A stretch of DNA of 64,000 bases from Heterotrichella gracilis (Eukaryota > Sar > Xanthophyceae > Tribonematales > Xanthonemataceae). Under the pieces are notes generated by a model. It made no database searches, had not been told where the DNA came from, and saw only the letters and a program-made list of their open reading frames with translations. Positions 46,446 to 54,767 of the stretch are shown here, in pieces. Within the stretch, counting starts at the first letter, position 1, and each line of letters starts with the position of its first letter. The stretch is from positions 124,001 to 188,000 of the forward strand of contig JAULBX010029269.1 in NCBI GenBank assembly GCA_032358255.1, given 5' to 3'. The translations under genes were made by a program, and so were the position numbers.

Positions 46446-46868
46446 ATGACCTACCAGGATTACAAACATATTATACCAATTCAGTTACGCTTTAATGATA
46501 TAGACAGGCTTGATCATGTAAACAATGCCTGCTACCTGAGTTTTTTTGAATTGGGTCGCGTAAACTATTTTAATCAGGTTTTAAGCGACGCCATTAATTG
46601 GGACGAAAAAGGTTTTATTACCGCAAGAACTGAAATAGATCATATTACACCGCTTTATTTGCTGGATGAAGTGTATTGCTGTACCAAAATAAAAAAGCTT
46701 GGCACAAAAAGCATGACCATAGACAATGTGATCTTAAAAAAAGAAAATGGACAGCTAATTGAAGCTGCTAAAGGCATTGGCATTTTAGTAGCCATGGATT
46801 ACTTAAAGAAAATAAGTATTGACATTCCCGCGAACTGGAGAAAACTAATAGAAGATTTTGAAAAATAA
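46446..46868 (+). CDS. Acyl-CoA thioesterase, hot-dog fold (4HBT family)
   Basis: This 140-residue protein has the 4HBT signature RFNDIDRLDHVNNACYLSFF near the N terminus, with the conserved Asp and HVNN that form the catalytic site in YbgC/FadM-type enzymes. It hydrolyses acyl-CoA thioesters; the physiological substrate is unknown. It starts one base after the polyprenyl synthase stop, so it is translationally coupled, and is convergent with the PQQ-like propeller gene. Confidence 0.9.
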   Translation: MTYQDYKHIIPIQLRFNDIDRLDHVNNACYLSFFELGRVNYFNQVLSDAINWDEKGFITARTEIDHITPLYLLDEVYCCTKIKKLGTKSMTIDNVILKKENGQLIEAAKGIGILVAMDYLKKISIDIPANWRKLIEDFEK

Positions 46869-46871
46869 TTT

Positions 46872-48398
46872 TTACAGATCGTCAAGATCAACAATATTCA
46901 ACAATCTTCCTCCAAAAAAATAGATCTTGTTTTTCATTACTATGCTTTGTTCCACTAAATTAAGTGTAGCAAGCAGCTCAAAATTCTTATTTATTACATA
47001 GGTATTCTTATAATTAAAGATCACTGTTTTGTCCTTATACACTTTATCGCGTTTAAATAATTCAGTGAAATGATATTCATATTGAACGTCTACTTTATCC
47101 ACACCATAAACTTTATTATTCTCAGTTTTAAAATAAACAACGTTATCGTTAATGAAATTCAATGGCACATAATACCCTTCTTTTTCAACATAATACTCGT
47201 CACCATTAATGAACTCCACAAAACGACCATACTTGTGATCATCAAGCGGAATAATGTTCTCGAACGATTCGTTATTGGAATTTGTTTGTATAATATTTTT
47301 TTTATCGGCCAGCAAATACGATTGTTTTTGTGGCAAAAAATCAATTAAGTTCTCAGATGAAGTAAATTTGCTTTGAGAGTTGATCTTTCCTGTATTAGCG
47401 TCAATATTCATTACAAAAGGTTTACCATACAGAACATAATTATCTTTGAACTGGCTAAGCCCTAAATTAATTAAAGTAATTGCAGAACCGCTTTTAGTAA
47501 TTATCATTTTAGAAGTAGGTAATTCTTTTAGATCTAATTCCCACAATAATTCGCCACTTGCTTTTACAGCAATTATTTTTTCTTTCCCTGCAAAATAAAC
47601 CACGTCTCCATCTATAAGAATATTAGAGCCCAGATGCGTTAATAAATTGTCTTCTTTAGTTGTTTTCTGCGACGAATTTATTTTTTGAACATTTTCTTTA
47701 TGAACTACTGAGAACACCAATGTTTTTTGATTTTTTTCTGCGGTAACAAGCGGATGGGACCAAAGTAAACCCGTATGAATATTAATGGCATGTAACCCAT
47801 TTGCAGCAATGATAATGGTTGTATCATTTAAATATTTTACATCCATCCAATCTTCCTTGTGTGATAGATTGGCTTTCCAATAAACAGTGCCGTTCAATAA
47901 ACTTATGCAGTTTAATTCATCCGGTTTTTTAGGATCATCATAGGTTAAGCCTGAGCTATTTGCTGGAATGGCATACACGATCCGGTCTTTAAAATCATAA
48001 ACCTCAAAGCCATGTTTTTTATCGTAACGACTGGTTTTTGCTTCGTTCGAAAAAAGCAAAAAATCGCCGGTTAATTTCAGATCAAAACGTAGGCTTTCGT
48101 ATAACCAATTAATTGAATCGGTAGCGCAATTTAAACCTGCAATAAATCCTTTATTAATGTATAACCTTCCGGAAGGATCTTTTTTGCGCGTAGAAAAAAT
48201 TAACTGATTAGAAGCAGTATCAGACTGGTAATCATATAAAGGTGAGCTTAAGCTAAATGTTCTAGCAGTAATTGTTTTTATACTTGTTGCCGAAATACCA
48301 AGATCTTTAGTAAAAGATTTATAATAATTCATTTGTGTTTGCGCGAAACCGGAAAAACCTAGGCAAACAAAAAGAAGTAAACGAAAAATGTATCTCAT
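46872..48398 (-). CDS. PQQ-like beta-propeller secreted protein
   Basis: The 508-residue protein has a signal peptide (MRYIFRLLLFVCLGFSGFAQ) and repeated strand blocks of the PQQ/BamB-like propeller type (for example CISLLNGTVYWKANLSHKED, GDVVYFAGKEKIIAVKASGE and NIVDLDDL at the end). No quinone-binding or enzyme site is evident. It is the last gene of the minus-strand operon YfiR-like, TPR, phosphatase, propeller, 16 bases after the phosphatase. It may be a periplasmic or outer-membrane-facing scaffold for that system. Confidence 0.75.
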   Translation of the reverse strand: MRYIFRLLLFVCLGFSGFAQTQMNYYKSFTKDLGISATSIKTITARTFSLSSPLYDYQSDTASNQLIFSTRKKDPSGRLYINKGFIAGLNCATDSINWLYESLRFDLKLTGDFLLFSNEAKTSRYDKKHGFEVYDFKDRIVYAIPANSSGLTYDDPKKPDELNCISLLNGTVYWKANLSHKEDWMDVKYLNDTTIIIAANGLHAINIHTGLLWSHPLVTAEKNQKTLVFSVVHKENVQKINSSQKTTKEDNLLTHLGSNILIDGDVVYFAGKEKIIAVKASGELLWELDLKELPTSKMIITKSGSAITLINLGLSQFKDNYVLYGKPFVMNIDANTGKINSQSKFTSSENLIDFLPQKQSYLLADKKNIIQTNSNNESFENIIPLDDHKYGRFVEFINGDEYYVEKEGYYVPLNFINDNVVYFKTENNKVYGVDKVDVQYEYHFTELFKRDKVYKDKTVIFNYKNTYVINKNFELLATLNLVEQSIVMKNKIYFFGGRLLNIVDLDDL

Positions 48399-48414
48399 AA
48401 AAATATTTTAAAAA

Positions 48415-50196
48415 TTAAACTCTCAATCCAATTATCAGAACGTCGTCTACCTGCTCCAGATCGCCTTGCCAATCGGCAAGTTTCTTATCAAGAAAGTTCA
48501 TTTGTTCTTTCATTGGTTTGGTGGCTATCTGCGTCAACAATTTCCTAAAGTTTCCAACCATAAATTTTTTGCCTTTTGGTCCACCAAACTGATCGGCATA
48601 GCCATCACTAAATACATACAACTGATCGTTCTTTTGCAATTGAATAGTAAAGTTGTCAAAATTCTCTTTCTCTCCTATAAACGCTCCAATAGGAAATTTG
48701 TTTGCGCTATGCTGAATTAATTCTCCATTTCTTACGATATAAAGTGGATTATATGCTGCAGCGTATTGCAATTCTAATGTGTCATAATTAATGCAGCACA
48801 GGGTTATATCCATACCATCTTTAGATTGTGTGCCTTTATTACTTACGTGCAACGTATTTATTACACCCTCGCGCAATTTGTCTAATATCTCAGATGGCTT
48901 TATAATATTGGTATTACTAATTATATCCTTTAAAATATTATGTCCCACCAAACTCATAAAGGCGCCTGGCACACCATGTCCCGTGCAATCTACTGCAGCA
49001 AAGTAAGTAAGATTATTTTTCTTTTCCACCCAATAAAAATCGCCACTAACAATATCTTTTGGTTTAAACAGTACAAAAGAGTTTGGCAAAATTTGATCTA
49101 TGATACTTTGCGGTGGCAATATCGCTTCCTGAATTCTTTTCGCATAATGAATACTATCTGTTACCTGCTTGTAAAGTATCTCTAACTCTTCGTTTTTATT
49201 TTCGATCTCCGATTTCTGACGTACAACTTCTTCTGTACGCTCCATTACCTTGCGCTCCAAACTACGTTCGTTCTCTGCAAGATCATCCCTCATTTTTAGT
49301 AATGCATGTCCTAAAGTATCATCCTTACTTAATGGCTTGTAATTAGCGTCAAATTTTCCGGCACCTGTTTCTTTTGCAAACTCTGTAGTTTGCTCCATCG
49401 ACTGAATAAGGTCTGTTAGCGCAATGCCCATTTCACCAACCTCATCGTTCCTTGTTTGAATGCGTTCTTTAGGCAAGATACCAAGGCCCATAGAAAGCAA
49501 CATTTTCTTTAGCACTTGTATTGGTTTTGTAATAGAACGCGTAGTGTATAAAGCAATAAATATTCCACCAATTACAAGCGTAATACCAAGCAATTGTACA
49601 AATCCTTTTAAGAATTTAAAAGAATCAAACATCTCATCTTTTACCTTCTCGGCAGCCTCTTGTTTAAAAGCAATTAACGAATTAAGATTACGGTAAATGG
49701 TTTTGATATTCACCTCAGAATCTTCGTAAGGCAAACGCGCCATCATGTATATGTTTGGATCTTCGTATGCTTCGGCAGAATTTAATTGACCAATAATTTC
49801 GTTTTGATAAACTTTAAATAAAGTTTCTACTCTGCCAAAAATTACGCGCAGCTGTGTTTTCTCATCTGCAGACCAGGTTTGCGATAACGCCAGTAACAAC
49901 TTCTTCTTCTCAGGATATTCTACCCGAATGATATTTTTTAATTCATCTCTAAATTCAATATCATTAAAACTCTTATTGTAAAACCATTTTGAAACATTTG
50001 TGTGCGAACGTTGTAATAAAAGATTTAATTCTTTTAATTCGGCAACACTTGGTGTTACCTGACCTACCACTGTCTCGGTTTGTCTTTTGCTGTCGTTTAA
50101 AGTAAGAACAGTTAAAATAAAGGCTACCATTGTTAAAACAATAAATGAGCCAAATCCTAATCCAATTTTTCTTCCTATCGTGAATCTAATTGCCAT
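48415..50196 (-). CDS. HAMP-domain SpoIIE-type protein phosphatase
   Basis: The 593-residue membrane sensor has a first membrane helix (about residues 12-33), a periplasmic helical sensor resembling a four-helix-bundle module, and a second helix (about 195-215). A HAMP linker follows (TTRSITKPIQVLKKMLLSMG), then a coiled coil (RKVMERTEEVVRQKSEIENK) and a SpoIIE/PP2C serine phosphatase domain at the C terminus. The metal-binding aspartates lie in SGDFYWVEKKNNLTYFAAVD, then CTGHGVPGAFMSLVGHNIL and DGMDITLCC, with QVDDVLIIGLRV at the end. It resembles RsbU-type phosphatases that act on anti-sigma-antagonist proteins, none of which I see in the window. The start shares one base with the TPR gene stop (TAATG). 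Confidence 0.92.
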   Translation of the reverse strand: MAIRFTIGRKIGLGFGSFIVLTMVAFILTVLTLNDSKRQTETVVGQVTPSVAELKELNLLLQRSHTNVSKWFYNKSFNDIEFRDELKNIIRVEYPEKKKLLLALSQTWSADEKTQLRVIFGRVETLFKVYQNEIIGQLNSAEAYEDPNIYMMARLPYEDSEVNIKTIYRNLNSLIAFKQEAAEKVKDEMFDSFKFLKGFVQLLGITLVIGGIFIALYTTRSITKPIQVLKKMLLSMGLGILPKERIQTRNDEVGEMGIALTDLIQSMEQTTEFAKETGAGKFDANYKPLSKDDTLGHALLKMRDDLAENERSLERKVMERTEEVVRQKSEIENKNEELEILYKQVTDSIHYAKRIQEAILPPQSIIDQILPNSFVLFKPKDIVSGDFYWVEKKNNLTYFAAVDCTGHGVPGAFMSLVGHNILKDIISNTNIIKPSEILDKLREGVINTLHVSNKGTQSKDGMDITLCCINYDTLELQYAAAYNPLYIVRNGELIQHSANKFPIGAFIGEKENFDNFTIQLQKNDQLYVFSDGYADQFGGPKGKKFMVGNFRKLLTQIATKPMKEQMNFLDKKLADWQGDLEQVDDVLIIGLRV

Positions 50197-51098
50197 TAGT
50201 CTATTTTAATATTTAACTCCTTACATTTCTTTTTAAACTCTTCTTCCTTCGCCTTATCGTTCAGCATTTTGTAAATACTATGAAGCGCCTCAACTGCTTT
50301 CACGTTTTTATTATCAACTTTATAAACTTTAATAATAAATTGCTCGGCCTGTTTTGCAAGTTTTATAATATTTTCCTGCACAACATCTATCTGCGAGAAG
50401 TCTGCGCCGTAATCAAGACCCTTACCTAAATTCACAGCCTGGTTATAGTACATAATACCGAGGTTAATGTTTGCCGAAGGATTCTCCGGTTGAATATCTA
50501 ACACTTTTAACAATGCTACTTTAGCAATATCCTGAGCAGAAGTATTTTTATTATCCTTATTAAAAATATCAGAGTACAAACTTCCAACAGCTAAATAATA
50601 TTCAATATCTCTCGCTGTAAAATTTGTTCCTGGCTCGGCTAGAACAAAATTTTCTTTAAACCTGTTGTACGCAACTAGACTACGTGTGTAATTAACAGAA
50701 TCCATTAACAAAAATTTAGACAGGTTAAAATAACCAGCAGCAATATTTGAAATTAATTTTTTATTATTGGTAGCAAAGGTCTCATCTGGTTTAAGTGCGC
50801 CGGAGGTTTTAAGTGAAGAAAGAATGGTATCGCGTAAAGAAGAATTTAATTTTAGTTTGTCGCTGCGTTTGTATATTTCAAAATAAATATATGCGCGTGT
50901 TGTCCAAGCAACAAAGTCACCTTTTGTTTCAGGGTGAACGATAACACTGTCAATGGCAAGCTTGGCCATGTCAGCATTTTTAGATTGCAGTAATTGTTGG
51001 GCTCGGTTAAGCTTATCATTCTGCGCAAAACCATTTACAACACACAGCAATAAAATGCTATATGTAAAGGTTTTTACTATGTTGCGCCATTTGCTCAT
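50196..51098 (-). CDS. TPR-containing exported protein
   Basis: The 300-residue protein has a signal peptide (VKTFTYSILLLCVVNGFAQ) and repeated helix pairs typical of tetratricopeptide repeats, including AKVALLKVLDIQPENPSANI and NLGIMYYNQAVNLGKGLDYG. It is probably periplasmic and could bridge the YfiR-like protein and the phosphatase sensor. It lies 17 bases after the YfiR-like gene, and its stop overlaps the phosphatase start. Confidence 0.8.
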   Translation of the reverse strand: MSKWRNIVKTFTYSILLLCVVNGFAQNDKLNRAQQLLQSKNADMAKLAIDSVIVHPETKGDFVAWTTRAYIYFEIYKRSDKLKLNSSLRDTILSSLKTSGALKPDETFATNNKKLISNIAAGYFNLSKFLLMDSVNYTRSLVAYNRFKENFVLAEPGTNFTARDIEYYLAVGSLYSDIFNKDNKNTSAQDIAKVALLKVLDIQPENPSANINLGIMYYNQAVNLGKGLDYGADFSQIDVVQENIIKLAKQAEQFIIKVYKVDNKNVKAVEALHSIYKMLNDKAKEEEFKKKCKELNIKID

Positions 51099-51115
51099 TT
51101 TAATTTGTTTTAATT

Positions 51116-51643
51116 TTACTCAACATTAATTGCTAGTGCTTTAAAATCATCATTTGTTTTCAGGCCGGCTTTTACGGCATTATTTTTATTGTACTCAAAT
51201 TTTAATTTGTTATCAATTACTACAAAATTTATACTCGATCCTGTTTTGCAGGCATTAGGACTTTCGGCAACAATCAAAGTACCTTTTGATTTGTTTTTAG
51301 AAGAAACATCAGCTACCGTTTTTGAAACTTCGGGTAACAAGTAAATTATTTGTGCTGCAACAGCTGCATCAAACGTGTAAGAATTTTTAACCTCAATATC
51401 CTGATTACCTACCTTTTTTTTGCTTGCTAATGTTTTTAATTCTGAAATAAGATTTTCGTTCTTACCAACTACGTAGATTACAAAATTGCCAGCCTTCTTT
51501 TTGTCAGACCATTCAAAATAACGCGTAAAATTGTAAAGGAATACGGCCTTGATCTTTGCATTGGTATCGTAATTAGATGGTTGTTGAAATCTAAGCGAGA
51601 TAACGCAAAATAATAGTACCCAATATTTAAAACTTTTGGCCAG
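51116..51643 (-). CDS. YfiR-family (DUF4154) periplasmic protein, probable CTG start
   Basis: From CTG at 51643 the frame is open for 175 residues, normal for YfiR. It reads LAKSFKYWVLLFCVISLRFQ as an export segment (first residue read as Met if used as start), then NAKIKAVFLYNFTRYFEWSD, FVIYVVGKNENLISELKTLA and GTLIVAESPNACKTGSSINF, ending LKFEYNKNNAVKAGL. These are the family's blocks, including the SINFV strand. No ATG, GTG or TTG occurs in frame before 51340, which would lose over half the domain. A TAG stop at 51661-51659 closes the frame upstream. A TATATTTG box at 51667-51674 puts transcription near 51660. CTG at 51643, or ATA at 51658, is the likely start unless a base is miscalled. 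Confidence 0.75.
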   Translation of the reverse strand: MAKSFKYWVLLFCVISLRFQQPSNYDTNAKIKAVFLYNFTRYFEWSDKKKAGNFVIYVVGKNENLISELKTLASKKKVGNQDIEVKNSYTFDAAVAAQIIYLLPEVSKTVADVSSKNKSKGTLIVAESPNACKTGSSINFVVIDNKLKFEYNKNNAVKAGLKTNDDFKALAINVE

Positions 51644-51666
51644 TTTTTTAAAATTTATCTAATTTA

Positions 51667-51674
51667 CAAATATA
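51667..51674 (-). promoter_or_regulatory. -7 box TATATTTG upstream of the YfiR-like operon
   Basis: The minus strand reads TATATTTG (51674-51667), a full match to TAnnTTTG, but with no clear TTTG at -33. A transcript from about 51660 would have a leader of roughly 17 bases to the CTG at 51643. Confidence 0.35.
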
Positions 51675-51737
51675 ATTATTGCTTTTTAATAGCTTTTATT
51701 GTTATTTTTATATTTTAGTCTTAAAATCGTATCACAA

Positions 51738-52325
51738 TTGAGTCCTAACAACAAATACAGCAGTTACTCTGATAACGATTTAATTAACGTTTTTTTAGAA
51801 AAAGATGATAATAATATCGTTGGGATCCTTTACGAGCGCTATGGACACCTGGTTTTAGGTTTATGCATAAAATACCTCAAAAACAAAGATGAGGCGCAAG
51901 ATGCAGTAATTCAAATATTTACGGGCTTAATGAAAGACCTCAAGAAGCACAAAATTGAGTTCTTTAAAAGCTGGTTATACGTTTATAGCAAGAATTTTTG
52001 TCTTATGGAACTCCGTAAAAGGCAGAGTATGCTTAAGAAAGAGCTCGAATTAAAAGAAAATGTGCACTTAATTATGGATTTTTCAAATCCAGAGCATCTC
52101 AATGAAAAGGAGAAGCAAATTGTGATAATGGAAAAAGCTATGGAACTGTTGAATATTGAACAAAAAAAATGTATAGATCTCTTCTATTTAAAGAACAAGT
52201 CATACATCGAAATTGTTGACATTACAGGTTACACAGCCAACGAAGTAAAAAGCCACATACAAAATGGCAAAAGAAATTTGAAATTAAAAATGGAAATACT
52301 AATTAATGAAGACCCCAATAAATAA
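51738..52325 (+). CDS. ECF sigma factor (second in window)
   Basis: From the TTG at 51738 (reading MSPNNKYSSYSDNDLINVFL) this is about 195 residues, normal for ECF sigma factors. Region 2 (VGILYERYGHLVLGLCIKYL, then NKDEAQDAVIQIFTGLM) and region 4 (LNIEQKKCIDLFYLKNKSYI, EVKSHIQNGKRNLKLKM) are clear. Another TTG at 51699 would add 13 residues. It is divergent from the YfiR-like gene and overlaps its downstream partner by 20 bases, a tight pairing expected of sigma and anti-sigma genes. Confidence 0.85.
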   Translation: MSPNNKYSSYSDNDLINVFLEKDDNNIVGILYERYGHLVLGLCIKYLKNKDEAQDAVIQIFTGLMKDLKKHKIEFFKSWLYVYSKNFCLMELRKRQSMLKKELELKENVHLIMDFSNPEHLNEKEKQIVIMEKAMELLNIEQKKCIDLFYLKNKSYIEIVDITGYTANEVKSHIQNGKRNLKLKMEILINEDPNK

Positions 52326-53691
52326 CGATAATTTAAATCAACTTTTTAATAAAGCAAAAGCGGATAAACAGAGTTTGGATGACTTTGAGAAGGATGCTAT
52401 TGAAGGTTTTGATATGTTGGAGTCTGAACAGGAAGCTGCTGATCTTAAAGCCGCTTTAGATACCCGTATTCAAAAAGAATTGTTTGCTAAGGAAGAAGAA
52501 AGGAACCCAAAAGTTTATTGGTTTGCTGCTGCTGGATTGATCTTAGTTATTGGATTAACCGTTTTATTTATTCGAAATAACAACGACTCGCTTTCTAATG
52601 GTCATGATGTTGCCATTGTAAATAACGTTCAGGAAAGTGAGAAAAATGTTTTGCCCGACAGTAAAGTAGAATTAAAAGAACAGGCCGTTGCGCCTCCAAC
52701 TGAAGCGTTAACTGTTACTGACGAAGAAAGCCCTGCGAAAAAATCTGAAGAAAAATTAAAATTAGGAAAATTAGATGGACAAGATCAGGCAGGTGAAAAA
52801 GATATGGTGGCAGCTGATGCAAAAATTGTAGATGATGAAAAAGAAGCCAAGCCAAGAATGATTGTAGCAGCTTCAAAAGGTCCTGTAGACATTAAACAAT
52901 TTGAAAAAGAACAATCGGAAAGAAAAAAAGAAGAAGTTGCTGATGAAATTGTTTCAACAGGTAGTGGCTCAAATTCGAAAGCTAATTCAAACACCTCTGC
53001 CTTAGATGATCTTGCAAAAGGTTCAAGAGATAAAGAAGGCGACGTGTTTAAATCTGTTACTACTAAAACTCCTAGTCAAAATGTAAAATTGGCTGAAACA
53101 GAATCAACGCCTAAAAATGAAGTTGCATTTGGAAGTCCAAAAGAAAAAGCAAAAAAAGAAGACAGGAAAGATAATGATGCAGAAGAAGATTTAAATCAGC
53201 CCGTAGCTGTTAATATGGATAAGAATACATCTGTTAACAGAGAAGAAAAAGCAGGTAAAAAAGCAAAAAGAGCCAATAACAAACAAAGTGCTGCGGGTAT
53301 GGTTATTGGGAACAACGATTATAAACCAGGCTCACCAAATACTACTACAACAAAAGACGCTGTTGTTCTTGAAACTACTACTGCCAACACCGCAGCAGCT
53401 GAAGCACAAATAGAAACTGTAGCTTGTTATTACACTGGTGGCGAAACTGCTGCTACAACTGATTTGAGGAATAAATTAAAAGGTAAAGATATAGATCAGA
53501 AATTTGACGCGACACTTTTTGTGAATGAAAAGAAAGCGGTAGAAAAAGTAGACTATATAAACTCTTACGATCTTAGCGCGAAACAAAAAGAAGAGCTAAC
53601 TAAAATTTTAAAAACCTTGTGTAAGTTTAATTTCTCGGTAAATCCAACTACAAAAGGGTTATTTCCTTATAAGATATTATACAGACCTTAA
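52306..53691 (+). CDS. Single-pass membrane protein, putative anti-sigma factor with long charged linker
   Basis: The 461-residue protein has a cytoplasmic N-terminal part (about 1-67), one membrane helix (about 70-88, VYWFAAAGLILVIGLTVLFI), then a long low-complexity Lys/Glu/Asn-rich linker (about 100-350). A compact C-terminal domain ends in ATLFVNEKKAVEKVDYINSY and FSVNPTTKGLFPYKILYRP, which recalls TonB-like C-terminal folds, though I am not sure. The overlap with the sigma gene and the topology suggest it is the cognate anti-sigma factor, but I see no classical zinc-binding or FecR motif. Confidence 0.65.
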   Translation: MKTPINNDNLNQLFNKAKADKQSLDDFEKDAIEGFDMLESEQEAADLKAALDTRIQKELFAKEEERNPKVYWFAAAGLILVIGLTVLFIRNNNDSLSNGHDVAIVNNVQESEKNVLPDSKVELKEQAVAPPTEALTVTDEESPAKKSEEKLKLGKLDGQDQAGEKDMVAADAKIVDDEKEAKPRMIVAASKGPVDIKQFEKEQSERKKEEVADEIVSTGSGSNSKANSNTSALDDLAKGSRDKEGDVFKSVTTKTPSQNVKLAETESTPKNEVAFGSPKEKAKKEDRKDNDAEEDLNQPVAVNMDKNTSVNREEKAGKKAKRANNKQSAAGMVIGNNDYKPGSPNTTTTKDAVVLETTTANTAAAEAQIETVACYYTGGETAATTDLRNKLKGKDIDQKFDATLFVNEKKAVEKVDYINSYDLSAKQKEELTKILKTLCKFNFSVNPTTKGLFPYKILYRP

Positions 53692-53700
53692 TAAATTCAA

Positions 53701-53822
53701 TCTACGAATACGAATCTTTTCGAATGTACGAATCTAATACTTCGTCTACGAATTACCAATAAGTACGAATAATACGAATCTAACCGCTGATTCGTAAATT
53801 CGTATTAAATTCGTAATTCGTG
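53701..53822. repeat. ATTCGTA / TACGAAT repeat cluster forming a long hairpin
   Basis: About 120 bases between convergent genes carry TACGAAT at least five times on the left, and its complement ATTCGTA repeated on the right. Around the loop TAACCGCT (about 53781-53788) the arms of about 34 bases pair with a few mismatches and one gap. It probably serves as a bidirectional terminator for the anti-sigma-like gene and gldA. The regular heptamer reuse is unlike an ordinary terminator. Confidence 0.65.
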
Positions 53823-53823
53823 T

Positions 53824-54729
53824 TTATTTCTTCGTCAGCTCCTTAAACACATCTTCCATTTTTTGCTCTTCTTTATTTAAGGTTAACACGCTTAAATTAT
53901 TAGCAACAGCAAAATTAAAAATGTCTTTACGCACATCGTCTTTAGAGGTTGAAACCAATTGCCAGGTATTGCCCTGCAAATGACTTACCTTTTCGATATT
54001 GGTTATTTTACGAAGTAATTTTTCGGAAACTTCTTTATCAAACTCAACAGTAATAATTTGTTGTGTGGTATTTTTTTGAAGGTTCTTTGTTTCATCGTTC
54101 GCAACGATCTCACCTTTGTTAATGATAATTACGCGATCACAAATAGCTTCTACTTCCTGCATAATGTGTGTACTTAACATTACCGTTTTTTCCTTTCCTA
54201 GTGCCTTTATAAGCCCCCTAATTTCTTCTAATTGATTTGGATCTAAACCTGTTGTTGGCTCATCCATGATCAATACTTTAGGATCGTGAATAATGGCTTG
54301 CGCTAAGCCAACACGTTGCCTATACCCTTTACTTAACGCGCCAATTTTTTTATTCTGTTCAACTTGCAAGCCGGTCATCTCGATCATGTCCTTCACGCGG
54401 CCCTTTAAATTTTTTATTTTATAAATGCCACCAACAAATTCTAAAAATTCTTTTACGTACATATCCAAATACAATGGATTGTGCTCAGGCAAATAACCAA
54501 TTTGTTTTCTTACCTCTAAACTTTGTTGTGTAATATCAAATCCACAAACCTTGGCGCTGCCTTCTGTTGGAGGAATGTAGCAGGTAAGTATTTTCATCAT
54601 TGTACTTTTACCGGCACCATTCGGACCTAAAAAACCAACTATCTCATTGCTTCCAACCTCAAAAGAAATATTATTAAGCGCTTTTTGAGCGCCATAAAGT
54701 TTTGTAATACTATTTACTTGTATGGACAT
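53824..54729 (-). CDS. gldA: Gliding-motility ABC transporter ATP-binding protein GldA
   Basis: The 301-residue ATPase has Walker A GPNGAGKST (residues 35-43), the ABC signature LSKGYRQRVGLAQA, Walker B VLIMDEPTTGLDP and the switch histidine in STHIMQE. The overall sequence matches the GldA group of ATPases, which with GldF and GldG forms a transporter needed for gliding in Flavobacterium. No gldF or gldG lies next to it here. It is the last gene of the minus-strand unit, 38 bases after the tryptophan dioxygenase gene. Confidence 0.9.
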   Translation of the reverse strand: MSIQVNSITKLYGAQKALNNISFEVGSNEIVGFLGPNGAGKSTMMKILTCYIPPTEGSAKVCGFDITQQSLEVRKQIGYLPEHNPLYLDMYVKEFLEFVGGIYKIKNLKGRVKDMIEMTGLQVEQNKKIGALSKGYRQRVGLAQAIIHDPKVLIMDEPTTGLDPNQLEEIRGLIKALGKEKTVMLSTHIMQEVEAICDRVIIINKGEIVANDETKNLQKNTTQQIITVEFDKEVSEKLLRKITNIEKVSHLQGNTWQLVSTSKDDVRKDIFNFAVANNLSVLTLNKEEQKMEDVFKELTKK

Positions 54730-54767
54730 ATTATTTCTAGTTCCTGGTTTCGTTTTTCTTGTTAGAT

